Assembly (NCBI RefSeq): GCF_044962685.1
Contig: NZ_JBBKTX010000003.1
Span: 62,001 to 126,000 of the forward strand
Origin: Oceanobacter antarcticus
GTDB lineage: Bacteria > Pseudomonadota > Gammaproteobacteria > Pseudomonadales > Oceanobacteraceae
Length of the DNA: 64,000 nucleotides
Direction of reading: 5' to 3'
Position 1 is the first letter of the stretch. Each line of letters starts with the position of its first letter. Below are positions 43,163 through 51,662 of this stretch, piece by piece. Under the pieces are notes generated by a model. The model did not search any database. It was given only the letters and a program-made list of their open reading frames with translations, and was not told the origin of the DNA. Made by a program: the position numbers and the translations under genes.

Positions 43163-45785
43163 TGCGAACTGTAAAAAACTCGCTGGAACCGGATACTGGG
43201 ATGCCCAGCAAGTCGCCAAAATCTGACCCGTCGATGTTCGTCCCATCATACAGGCATCCAGTTATTTGGCTAATCTCATCAACTGCTGTCCCATACGACC
43301 AGGGCCCACCGAATTGATACCTGGCCAGGAGACCATCTGACCAAGAACCGGACACTTTGCTTATTCTGACTGTGTCACTGGCAACGATTGCTGCTGCGAA
43401 ACCAGATCGCGACCATGTTGCGCCACCATCTGCACTCAGTTCGATTCCTGTAACGCTTTCGCTGCCATCTGTTTGCAAATGACCATAGTTCGGCATCATG
43501 ACAATCATGTTGATCGAGGTTTTTCCTGAGTCTGTAAAAACAAATCTATCAATCACAGGATTTTTTGACGTGCTGGAACGATTCCAGCGACAGAGAGCCT
43601 CAGCAATCCTCACGCCAATGCGTGGATTACCACGCCATGAATCCGGATTCTGATGCGGACCACCAGAATTTGCGATTCCGCCATTTGCGATTTCAATATC
43701 TGACGTGAATGGTCCTACAATGCCATTCACGTCAGCCCAAAGTGCTTGTGAATCACGTGCTAACGATACATTTGCGTATCCAGAGTCTGCATCGAATGGC
43801 CCGCCTGACGTGGTTCTATGCCCTGTTGCTGGCATGATGATGAAATCACGACACGATCTGAACGTGCCATCAAACAATGTGTGATCTACAACTGCAATTT
43901 CTCTTGCGCTCTCTGCATCTGATCCAGTCGCCTTTCCATCCAGAAGTGGTTGGAATATTTTTGACATGTAATCAGCGGCAGCATGCTGATTGTTCGTCAC
44001 CCAAGCCCAAACGTAGGCGCTCACGTCTCGTCCAGCCAGCATTGTCATGTCAGCACTGAGCTGCCACTGTCGCGCAGGATCTGCATCATCCAGCCACTGG
44101 TCAACTCCAGTGCCAGCAACACAGTCTGCGATTATACAAACCGGAATAGAATTTTTCGCTGACCAGTGAGTGAGCATCGCTGCGATTCCGTCAGAAACCG
44201 CCTGATCGTCGACTCTTATCAGGCTCGGCAGAGTTTCATATCCGGTTGGCGAATTCAACCGGCACAATGACGCTGGAATTGCGTTTTGAGTGATGCCGAG
44301 GTCAGTAGAATTTGAAAAAATTACCATTTGGCTTTGGCCGATCAATTGGATTTTTACGCCTGCTGCGACTGGATTGCGATGCATCAGCGATGACGATCCA
44401 CAACGGAAATCGATCGCCAGCCATTTATTTGTAACCGGCAATCGCACTCTCGCAGTTGCTGTTGTGTTTCCAGAGCTCAGAGTTGCTGCGGCCATCCAGG
44501 ATGTCAGTGCATAGCCGTCAGCATCCAGCACTTGGCATTCGAGCACTCCAGCGATTGCACCATCAGTCATGCAATCCAGCATCATCTCTGCCGAGCTGGC
44601 TGACGGCCCTGAAATGCCAGCGATAAATCCAACCGGCTTTTCGTTTAGCCAAAATTCAGATCCGCATCGACCGATAGATGAACCTGAATAAACTCGTCCG
44701 ATGATTTCTGTGTCAGCCGATGAATCGACAAAATCGCCGGAATTTTTACACCCATCTATGCCAGCAAGGCTGCGGTAAAACCGTACATCAGCTGGCGCAT
44801 TGTCAGTCAGCCATCGCTGCGTATCAGCCACAACGATGTCAGCTAGCTGCGCCTCGGACAGCGCGCTACTTAGCATAAAGACATCAGATATCGACCCAGG
44901 CCATAGGCCGTTTGGCTCATCGTAACCGGTCAAAATTCCTGCATTTCCTGATCCACCAATCAGGAAACCGTCTCCGCTGAGTGAGGTGATCCCTCCGGCC
45001 GTTGTTCCTGTAGCAGACGTGGCAGAAATTATGCCGCCGTTTTGTGCATCGATTACATACAGATGTATTTCTTGCCCATCATCGACAACAACAATTTGTA
45101 CATCCTCCGAGTCAATTTCATCAGTTAAAATCTGAATCGGCTGAACAGAACCGGATACCCTCACGTAAAATTTAAGTTTTTTGGCATTGATCGCACTGTT
45201 GAAATGCTGTCCGTAGAACGCAAAATAGAATCCGGCTGGATATTTTCCAGTGCCCATTATTTTGAACGCACGATTTTCAGCTGTTGCATAAAAAGGAATT
45301 TTTAATTTAAAACCGAATGATGTGTTTGCACCCATAAAAACTGGCATACCGGTTTTTGACTGCCACAGCACGCCCGAACTTGACAATTTTTCCGGAGACA
45401 GTCCGTTTCTCTCGTAAAACCTGATCGATTTCCCGTCGAGTGATATTTTTGAGATGGCTGCAGGCTGGCCAAAATCGCTTTTAACCCAACCCCCATCGAT
45501 GAACATGTAAATTCCATTATTGCTACCATCCAGCAAAACCTCTGCCGACTCTCCCGATGCTGGCGCACCACTGGCCTGCAGATCGGCCAGGGTTTCAAAC
45601 GCCAGTCTTCCCTGAATCTGAGCCTGCAACGTGTCAAATTTTTCGGCCATGGCAGCTTGCACTGAGTCTTGATCAACTAGCGCAACTTCGCCACCGTTGA
45701 TCACCATGGCCTTATCACCAGCTTGGTGATCACGGATCGGAGTTTGTGCAGAATCCGTCAGTTCAAAATATTCTTGATCAGCCAT
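43155..45785 (-). CDS. Tail fibre/receptor-binding protein with LamG-like and SGNH esterase-like domains
   Basis: This 876-residue protein is the last gene of the prophage. Residues 1-110 look like a baseplate-attachment and fibre stalk region. Residues of about 110-320 resemble a LamG-type sandwich (FGFKLKIPFYATAENR, PNGLWPGSISDVFMLSSALSEAQLADIV). Residues of about 470-740 resemble an SGNH/sialate O-acetylesterase domain, with block I IQLIGQSQM and a late His block GGPHQNPDSWRGNPRIG. A C-terminal beta domain follows. It may deacetylate surface polysaccharide during adsorption; this is inferred from the motifs. No tail-fibre assembly gene follows. Confidence 0.75.
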   Translation of the reverse strand: MADQEYFELTDSAQTPIRDHQAGDKAMVINGGEVALVDQDSVQAAMAEKFDTLQAQIQGRLAFETLADLQASGAPASGESAEVLLDGSNNGIYMFIDGGWVKSDFGQPAAISKISLDGKSIRFYERNGLSPEKLSSSGVLWQSKTGMPVFMGANTSFGFKLKIPFYATAENRAFKIMGTGKYPAGFYFAFYGQHFNSAINAKKLKFYVRVSGSVQPIQILTDEIDSEDVQIVVVDDGQEIHLYVIDAQNGGIISATSATGTTAGGITSLSGDGFLIGGSGNAGILTGYDEPNGLWPGSISDVFMLSSALSEAQLADIVVADTQRWLTDNAPADVRFYRSLAGIDGCKNSGDFVDSSADTEIIGRVYSGSSIGRCGSEFWLNEKPVGFIAGISGPSASSAEMMLDCMTDGAIAGVLECQVLDADGYALTSWMAAATLSSGNTTATARVRLPVTNKWLAIDFRCGSSSLMHRNPVAAGVKIQLIGQSQMVIFSNSTDLGITQNAIPASLCRLNSPTGYETLPSLIRVDDQAVSDGIAAMLTHWSAKNSIPVCIIADCVAGTGVDQWLDDADPARQWQLSADMTMLAGRDVSAYVWAWVTNNQHAAADYMSKIFQPLLDGKATGSDAESAREIAVVDHTLFDGTFRSCRDFIIMPATGHRTTSGGPFDADSGYANVSLARDSQALWADVNGIVGPFTSDIEIANGGIANSGGPHQNPDSWRGNPRIGVRIAEALCRWNRSSTSKNPVIDRFVFTDSGKTSINMIVMMPNYGHLQTDGSESVTGIELSADGGATWSRSGFAAAIVASDTVRISKVSGSWSDGLLARYQFGGPWSYGTAVDEISQITGCLYDGTNIDGSDFGDLLGIPVSGSSEFFTVRSV

Positions 45786-45925
45786 TATTGACCTCCGAAT
45801 GAAACCGTGCGGCCGTTAAACGCCAGGCGTTTACCAGAAACCAGTAGGATGGATGTGATAAAAATGGGTTTTTGGTACTGCACCGGCTCTTCCGAGCCGA
45901 ATGAAATCTGGATAAGAGCTGACAT
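45785..45925 (-). CDS. Small phage protein between gp48-like and fibre genes
   Basis: About 46 residues starting MSALIQISFGSEEPVQYQ and ending GRTVSFGGQ. ATG at 45925 lies 1 bp after the gp48-like stop; an upstream ATG at 45934 is possible. The stop overlaps the fibre start. It has no hydrophobic segment or known motif. Tight packing on both sides supports translation. Function unknown. Confidence 0.6.
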   Translation of the reverse strand: MSALIQISFGSEEPVQYQKPIFITSILLVSGKRLAFNGRTVSFGGQ

Positions 45926-45926
45926 A

Positions 45927-46562
45927 TTAACCATCCACAGGATTTGTTGAGTTGAACGTAACGGCGACGGGTTCGCCTGCGTAGTTGATGAGCGCGCCAT
46001 TAACCGCCAAATAATTGGTTTCTGAGCGGTTGCTGATCAGCACTTTGTGAACGTGGATCAGACGGCGCAGCATCTGTTCGAGCCGAGCGACTGATGCAGC
46101 GTTTGCATTAACGACATGAACGCTTGCCTGCACAACAAACGCCCAGTCTGTGCCATAAAAATACCCGCCGAAATTGCCGCCGAATGTCGTTTCGGAATAC
46201 TCAGTAATCGTGATCTCAAATCCCAGGGCAGCAGCCATGGCGATCAGGAATTCACGAGACTGGGAACCATACTGCTGGTACTTTTGAACAACCGCGTTGC
46301 GACGGTCTTGCAACGTTATTGCAACGTCGGTGCTGTCATCTTGCAACCCATATTCCGCTTCCCATTCGTCGATCAACTGAGTGATATGGCTTGGCAGTGA
46401 CTCTGCTGCAATGTCGTCCAGCATGGCGTCGACACGGGCGTATTCTTCAGCCAGCCCGCCCATTAACTTACCCAGCGTGCTGTCTGGCTCACGGGGCCAT
46501 GCAGGCCCCAGAGGCAGCAGTGCCAGCAATTGGCGCTGGTAATGGCTGATCGCCATACTCAC
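45927..46562 (-). CDS. Baseplate protein, Mu gp48-like (DUF2313/YmfQ)
   Basis: This 211-residue protein has the family start HYQRQLLALLPLGPAWPREPDSTLGKLMGGLAEEYARVDAMLDDI and the WEAEYGL box. The DUF2313 fold closes the baseplate in Mu-like phages. The GTG start overlaps the preceding stop (GTGA); ATG at 46556 is an alternative. Confidence 0.87.
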   Translation of the reverse strand: MSMAISHYQRQLLALLPLGPAWPREPDSTLGKLMGGLAEEYARVDAMLDDIAAESLPSHITQLIDEWEAEYGLQDDSTDVAITLQDRRNAVVQKYQQYGSQSREFLIAMAAALGFEITITEYSETTFGGNFGGYFYGTDWAFVVQASVHVVNANAASVARLEQMLRRLIHVHKVLISNRSETNYLAVNGALINYAGEPVAVTFNSTNPVDG

Positions 46563-47227
46563 AGCAGGATAACCTCGAAAAACACATCCGCGTCATAACC
46601 GAGGATGTCACCAGTACCACCGGAGTCGGCATCTCGATAGGTTTTGATGTTGACGCCAGTAGCCGTCTTGCTGTCTTGCTGTACCCAGGCAGCCACCGTG
46701 ACGCTAGCGGTTGAAATCAGGTAGCTGCTGTAACTGGTGCCAAACGACAATGTGTAATCGCCAGTGGCGTTTTTAACCACAGACCAGCTGGAAACGGGTT
46801 TGTGTGTCCAGCTGCCATCTGCGGCAAAGGCCGCCGGAATCCGAATGCCGCGAACAAGAGACAGAACCGCGCTTTCACCGTTTGTCAGCGCTGAGAACAG
46901 ATGTGTATGACCATCATCACTTTTGAGATCCAGCGCATCTTGTGTCGCTTGCGCCAGCGTATCGACCTGATCGTCGACATAGTTCGTATTGTTGGTGCCG
47001 ATCGCGCTGGCGATGACGTTGTTAATGGCCGTGATCAGCTGAGTCACAGACTGATCAGACGGTGTCAGGCCGCCTGCTGTGATGACGTTCAACAGCTCGT
47101 CAAACACCATGTTCTGATACGTAGCGCTGTTCTTTGATGGCGGTACAACTGGCGATGCAGTCACGTCACCGTCGGTGAATTTGCCGTCGGCCAGCCGGGC
47201 TTCTGTGTCGGATGTCGGGTAATCCAT
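46559..47227 (-). CDS. Fibre- or collar-like phage protein inserted between gp47 and gp48
   Basis: This 222-residue protein has an N-terminal helix-rich part (YQNMVFDELLNVITAGG, DQSVTQLITAINNVIAS), like short tail-collar/fibre stems. The beta-rich C-terminus ends VFFEVILL. In Mu no gene lies between gp47 and gp48, so its place is unusual. It may be a second baseplate-bound fibre. The family was not identified with certainty. Confidence 0.65.
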   Translation of the reverse strand: MDYPTSDTEARLADGKFTDGDVTASPVVPPSKNSATYQNMVFDELLNVITAGGLTPSDQSVTQLITAINNVIASAIGTNNTNYVDDQVDTLAQATQDALDLKSDDGHTHLFSALTNGESAVLSLVRGIRIPAAFAADGSWTHKPVSSWSVVKNATGDYTLSFGTSYSSYLISTASVTVAAWVQQDSKTATGVNIKTYRDADSGGTGDILGYDADVFFEVILL

Positions 47228-47247
47228 AAACGTCCTTTAAAACTCGT

Positions 47248-48297
47248 TTACACCGGCCATGAAACCGTACCCAGCACGATCAGTTCGTTGCTGGCACAGG
47301 TCACATCAGCGGTCAAATTAATGGAGTGGTCGGTCTCGCCGCTGGCGATGCTGATGGCTTCGCGAATACGGCTGACCTTGATGGTGCCGCCGGGTTCGGC
47401 ATCGCGACGGATCATGTCGTCCAGCTCGCCTTTTACCGCTGCGCGAACAGCGGCGGTGTTGGGTGTCAGGCTGGTGATTGTGATGTCCAACGGAGCGGCG
47501 ACGATTGAACTTACGTTAAATCCGCGCATGCCCGCCGGTCGCACGCTGTCGATGTAATCGGCCACGGCATCCAGATGACTTTGAGTCGGGATAGGGCTGG
47601 CGAGATCGTCGGTGGTGAATCGCACAACGACGGTGCCGGGGCCATTTTCGTTGGAGTAACACCAGGCGCGAGTAACATCGCTGTGAGCCGCTTTTGTCCA
47701 TGCAATGTAGTCGGTGGCATTGCCGCCCTGGGGTGGATTTTTACGACGCTCTGACAACCGTTCACGCAGGCGGGTGATGGTCTCGATGTCGGAGCCGCCC
47801 GCCAGTTCAACCACGGTGGCGACGGTATCCAGACCGGCGATCGTCTCTGTCATGCTCAGTTCTGTGCCAGCGTCCTGATTGCCGTCTGCGCCGGTTGCAA
47901 CGGCGCGGATCTGTGCTGTCAGAGTGCCGCCCGACACGGTAGCGTCAACGGTAACTCGATAGACCAGATCATCCTTGGTCAGTAGCGATTCAGCAGACAG
48001 CACCGTGCCGTTATTGCCGGGAATGGTGACGGTGCCGGATGCGCGGCTTGCGGCCACTTGATAGATGCCGACTTCGGCGGCGCGTTTGACCAGATTGCCA
48101 TCGGTGCAGGTGTCATCAAACAGCTGTTGTTCCAGATAATCGATTTTGCGATACAGACCGTGCGCTGTACCCGCCATGGCCTGGCTGATCGGATAGTAAA
48201 TATCGCCACGAGTGGATGCCGTTTTACCCGTCCAGCGCTCAATATCAGCCGTGATCCGACTGCGGATAGTGACCAGGACTTCTTTGATGTACGCCAT
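47248..48297 (-). CDS. Baseplate J-like protein, Mu gp47 type
   Basis: This 349-residue wedge protein of the baseplate shows family features: ADIERWTGKTASTRGDIYYPISQAMAG, the LVYRVTVDATVSGGT and IETITRLRERLSERRKNPPQGGNATDYIAWTK segments, and the NENGPGTVVV block typical of baseplate J proteins. It overlaps gp46 by 1 bp. Confidence 0.93.
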   Translation of the reverse strand: MAYIKEVLVTIRSRITADIERWTGKTASTRGDIYYPISQAMAGTAHGLYRKIDYLEQQLFDDTCTDGNLVKRAAEVGIYQVAASRASGTVTIPGNNGTVLSAESLLTKDDLVYRVTVDATVSGGTLTAQIRAVATGADGNQDAGTELSMTETIAGLDTVATVVELAGGSDIETITRLRERLSERRKNPPQGGNATDYIAWTKAAHSDVTRAWCYSNENGPGTVVVRFTTDDLASPIPTQSHLDAVADYIDSVRPAGMRGFNVSSIVAAPLDITITSLTPNTAAVRAAVKGELDDMIRRDAEPGGTIKVSRIREAISIASGETDHSINLTADVTCASNELIVLGTVSWPV

Positions 48298-48725
48298 CAG
48301 CTTTGCCCCTGTTCGAGTGTCATGTTCAGTGTTTCACCATCCAGCAGGGTGATGTCGATTTGGTACGCCTGGCGATCCGGCGGTTGACGCTCAACGGTCA
48401 CCGCCAGCGCGCTGATATGGCCATCTTCAACCAGCCAATCCAGCGCATCTTGTGCTTCGTCACGCACCTGGTTGGCGATATCGGTTGTGAGTTTTGATCG
48501 GCGGTGCAGCCAGAGCTTGCTGCCCATGCTGTCGTCGCCATCAAGATCGATGTCACCCCAGTAGCCCCGGCGCTCGGTGATCTCTGGCTCTTCGTCTTCG
48601 GTAGCGCGTGCGTCGGTAAACAGGCTCATGATGACGGCTGAGCGCAGCCAGGTTTCCAGTGTGTCCTCAGCTTCTATCAGCTCGGCTTGTTGGGTGTCAG
48701 CGTTCCAGCTCAGTGCCAAAATCAT
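48297..48725 (-). CDS. Baseplate protein, Mu gp46 type
   Basis: This 142-residue protein has LETWLRSAVIMSLFTDARATEDEE, RRGYWGD and GSKLWLHRRSKLTTDIANQVRDEAQDALDWLVEDG. These match the gp46 family of Mu-like phages (T4 gp25-type sheath initiator role). It overlaps gp45 by 4 bp. Confidence 0.92.
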   Translation of the reverse strand: MILALSWNADTQQAELIEAEDTLETWLRSAVIMSLFTDARATEDEEPEITERRGYWGDIDLDGDDSMGSKLWLHRRSKLTTDIANQVRDEAQDALDWLVEDGHISALAVTVERQPPDRQAYQIDITLLDGETLNMTLEQGQS

Positions 48726-49390
48726 TGGGCACCTCCCGTGGTCATGGCATTGCCGTCGTCTGTGTAGCTGTGGGTGTGGCTGGCAAACTCAACACCGCCC
48801 ACACTGGCAGATGCGGCGGTCATGGCTCCCGCGAATGCAGCCGATGGCGCAGATACAGAACCGCCAGCGGTCACGGTAGCGGATACGCTCAGGGTGGTTT
48901 GCAACGTAGCCGCAGCGGCCACGCTCAAGGTGTTCTGTAAGGTGGTTGCACCGGTCACTTGCAGCGTGCCGGTAATCTCGGTGGCCGGGGCATCGATCAC
49001 GGCCTTGGTGGCGGTTTTGAGTGTGGCCGTACCGTCCTTGCCCATCTTCAGGAAGTCACCGCCCTGGTTGTAAATAGCGGCTTCGCCTTCTTCAATTACC
49101 AGTCGATAACGACGATCGCCAACCAGCAAACCAACGCTGTGCGAGCCGTTGCCACCGAACGCCAGCACGATGGCTTCAGCGCCTTGTGGTGGGTGACTGG
49201 TGAAGCCGAACGGCTCCAGATGCTCGACATCAGACAGCGCCTGACCACCCGGCACCTGCACTTGCAGCAACCGGATCTTGCCGTTGTACTTGGTCAGCAG
49301 TACCTGGCTGCGTTGCAGCAGCACACGCAGCCGACGAGACAGGGGTGCAGTAAAGGCTTGTAGGGCGCGAATCAAATCAGCACGTTTCAC
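48722..49390 (-). CDS. Baseplate spike protein, Mu gp45 type
   Basis: This is the 222-residue membrane-piercing spike. The N-terminal OB-fold region has VLLTKYNGKIRLLQVQVPGGQALSDVEHLEPFGF, then AFGGNGSHSVGLLVGDRRYR. A long Ala/Thr/Ser/Val-rich beta-helix (residues 125-200) ends in ASHTHSYTDDG. The HTH pair is the iron-binding HxH apex motif known from the gp45 and P2 gpV spikes. Confidence 0.92.
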   Translation of the reverse strand: MKRADLIRALQAFTAPLSRRLRVLLQRSQVLLTKYNGKIRLLQVQVPGGQALSDVEHLEPFGFTSHPPQGAEAIVLAFGGNGSHSVGLLVGDRRYRLVIEEGEAAIYNQGGDFLKMGKDGTATLKTATKAVIDAPATEITGTLQVTGATTLQNTLSVAAAATLQTTLSVSATVTAGGSVSAPSAAFAGAMTAASASVGGVEFASHTHSYTDDGNAMTTGGAQ

Positions 49391-50448
49391 AGCACATACC
49401 CCACCGTTGTCGCTGGTTCGGCCAGCAGGTCAAACGCCTCCGGCGGCATGACGGTGATTTCTGTTGTGCGGCCACTGCGGATATCCATCATCAACCGAGT
49501 CTCTGAGATCAGCCGTTGCGCATTGGCGAGTTGGTTGCGGCTATCGTTGATCTGCACCAATTGGTTTGGCAGCCACAGATCACCACCGTCGGTCTGACGC
49601 CAGCCTTGAACGGTGTAGATCACCTGACGACTGCGGCCGTAGCCGATACGGCGGCGGTGTTTGGCTTGAGCCTCACACGCGGCAACATCGGCAGGGGAAT
49701 CAGAAAACAGCACCATGGGCCGATGTCGAACCGCATCGCCGGTCTCTGTTGCACCGGATTGAGAAGTCGCACTGGTGTCGCTGGAAATGAACGCGGGCTG
49801 CTGCCCGGTCACGCTGATCGTACTGAACAGCGAACGATGCGAGCGCGTGCCCTTCGCTGCCAGAATGTTTTGCCCCAACTCTAACGTAACGGCTGCTTGT
49901 GTCGTGCCTGCGCGAGTGATTTGCAGGTCTCCGGTCGCAGTGGATATCAGCATGACGCCCCGCACGCGGGCCAACTCTTCAAGGAATTCCCACACAGGCT
50001 GACCGGCATCCAGCGCAAGATCCGCACTGGCAAATGCCTTGTTGGCCGGTGCGGTGGCGGTACTGTCAACCACGACGGCAATGCCGAAATTCGCGCACAA
50101 CGTGCTGGCAATACCGGCCAAGGTTTGACCGGGTTTGACCTGCTGTCCAACCGTTGAGCAGTCTACCAGATCACCCAATTTGCTGCGGCCGCGAACGGTT
50201 ACAGCGCTGGTGCGTTTGTCGTAACTCACGTCTACGTCGTCGATATAGCCAGACGTGACCTGATCGCTATCCACGTAAACGTCCACAGCCATACCGTCTT
50301 CAATGGCGAAGATGCCACGATCAGCGTCCAGATCGGGGGCGGCTTCGACTTCAAACTGATGCGGTCCTTGCTCTATGCCACGACTGACCGCAACGCGCTT
50401 CCAGCCGGTGTATTCTTTGCTATCAATAACCAGTATCAGCTCATTCAC
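49387..50448 (-). CDS. Baseplate hub protein, Mu gp44 (gpP) type
   Basis: This 353-residue hub protein is comparable to T4 gp27 and P2 gpD. The start MNELILVIDSKEYTGWKRV, GRSKLGDLVDCS and the EFLEELARVRGVMLIS segment are typical. It overlaps gp45 and gpN by 4 bp each. Confidence 0.9.
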   Translation of the reverse strand: MNELILVIDSKEYTGWKRVAVSRGIEQGPHQFEVEAAPDLDADRGIFAIEDGMAVDVYVDSDQVTSGYIDDVDVSYDKRTSAVTVRGRSKLGDLVDCSTVGQQVKPGQTLAGIASTLCANFGIAVVVDSTATAPANKAFASADLALDAGQPVWEFLEELARVRGVMLISTATGDLQITRAGTTQAAVTLELGQNILAAKGTRSHRSLFSTISVTGQQPAFISSDTSATSQSGATETGDAVRHRPMVLFSDSPADVAACEAQAKHRRRIGYGRSRQVIYTVQGWRQTDGGDLWLPNQLVQINDSRNQLANAQRLISETRLMMDIRSGRTTEITVMPPEAFDLLAEPATTVGYVL

Positions 50449-51662
50449 AGCAGCACCTCCAGATCAGTTCCAGCAGGCACAAACAGTGGGTTTTCAATCC
50501 CGTTTCGCTCTGTCAGTTCATCGGCCCGCGTGGCGTCTCCGTACTGCTGATGTGCCACGACCAGGGCAGGCAGTGACACATCAATCACCAGCGTTTGAGC
50601 ATCCAGCAAACCGGGTTCGATGGCAGTGATATGACGTTGCAGCGCAGTGGCCAATGCCGCAGTAGTGTCGTACTGGTCCGCCGTCAGGGTTTCGGACTCC
50701 AGCTGCTCATCCAGCTGCTCAAGCAGGGCATCGCGGATCTCGCGAGCCTGCTGCAGGGAGTCGAATTCCGAGGCGGCTGAATCGGCAATGCGAACCGCGA
50801 GGGCAATGGTGGCCACGGCTGAAAAGCTGCGGCTGATGGCCTGCTGGTTGTCAGCCATGCGAACGCGAGTATCGGTTGCTGTACCGTTGGCAGCAGTGCG
50901 TGAAACCGGGCGTGTAATACCGAATGCGGTCAGCAAATTGTTGTACGCATCAAAGGCGCTTGAAATGCTATTAAAGCCGCCGATAACGGACGTGACCACA
51001 GCACCGACGTTGCTGATCAGAGTCAGTGGCTGCAATACCAGGTCGGTCACCTCAGACGTCAGGCTGTCGATATCGTTTGCAATATCTTCAATTTGATTGA
51101 GTTCAGCGGCAATGGAACCGTTGATGGCATTGAGCGAATCAAATGCGGATTCCAGAAACGAGGTGCTGGACTCCACCACAAACGCAGGCTGCCCAGCACA
51201 ATCAAACGTGTCTGAAAATGCGGTTTCCGTTTGTGCCTGGGCCGCTGTGGCAGCCGCTGCCAGCGCTGACGCGGTAGATACCGTGGCCGGTGCCTGGCGT
51301 TTGCCTGCCAGCACATAGCTGATGCTGAACTGGCAGTAGCCGCCCTGACGGCTGCTAATAGTCCAGTCATAGCTCTGCACCTGGATCATCTGAGTGCCGG
51401 TGTACGGATGCACCAGCTTGCCGGGGCCGGGCTTATCCAAGGCTTCAATTAATTGGTCGCGGGCAACGTCGTAGTCTGCACCCACCAGGAAAACAGTCAG
51501 GCGTTCAGAGCCTGCGGATTTACCCAGATCTTCGGAGTAGTGTTGTTCCTGCGCCGGGAATTCATGCACGACCACATTGCGGCCACCCTGGCCACTGGCG
51601 GATTGAGTGTGAAATTCGACACCACGGAATGAACCGGGTTGTAATCTGTCGCGCCAGCTCAC
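50445..51662 (-). CDS. DNA circularisation/tail protein, Mu gpN type
   Basis: This 405-residue protein starts MSWRDRLQPGSFRGVEFHTQSASGQGGRNVVVHEFPAQEQHYSEDLG. That is the hallmark of the DNA circularisation protein N-terminus in Mu-like phages. The remainder is Ala-rich and helical, typical of a tail/baseplate ring protein. It follows the tape measure with a 4 bp overlap. Confidence 0.92.
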   Translation of the reverse strand: MSWRDRLQPGSFRGVEFHTQSASGQGGRNVVVHEFPAQEQHYSEDLGKSAGSERLTVFLVGADYDVARDQLIEALDKPGPGKLVHPYTGTQMIQVQSYDWTISSRQGGYCQFSISYVLAGKRQAPATVSTASALAAAATAAQAQTETAFSDTFDCAGQPAFVVESSTSFLESAFDSLNAINGSIAAELNQIEDIANDIDSLTSEVTDLVLQPLTLISNVGAVVTSVIGGFNSISSAFDAYNNLLTAFGITRPVSRTAANGTATDTRVRMADNQQAISRSFSAVATIALAVRIADSAASEFDSLQQAREIRDALLEQLDEQLESETLTADQYDTTAALATALQRHITAIEPGLLDAQTLVIDVSLPALVVAHQQYGDATRADELTERNGIENPLFVPAGTDLEVLL

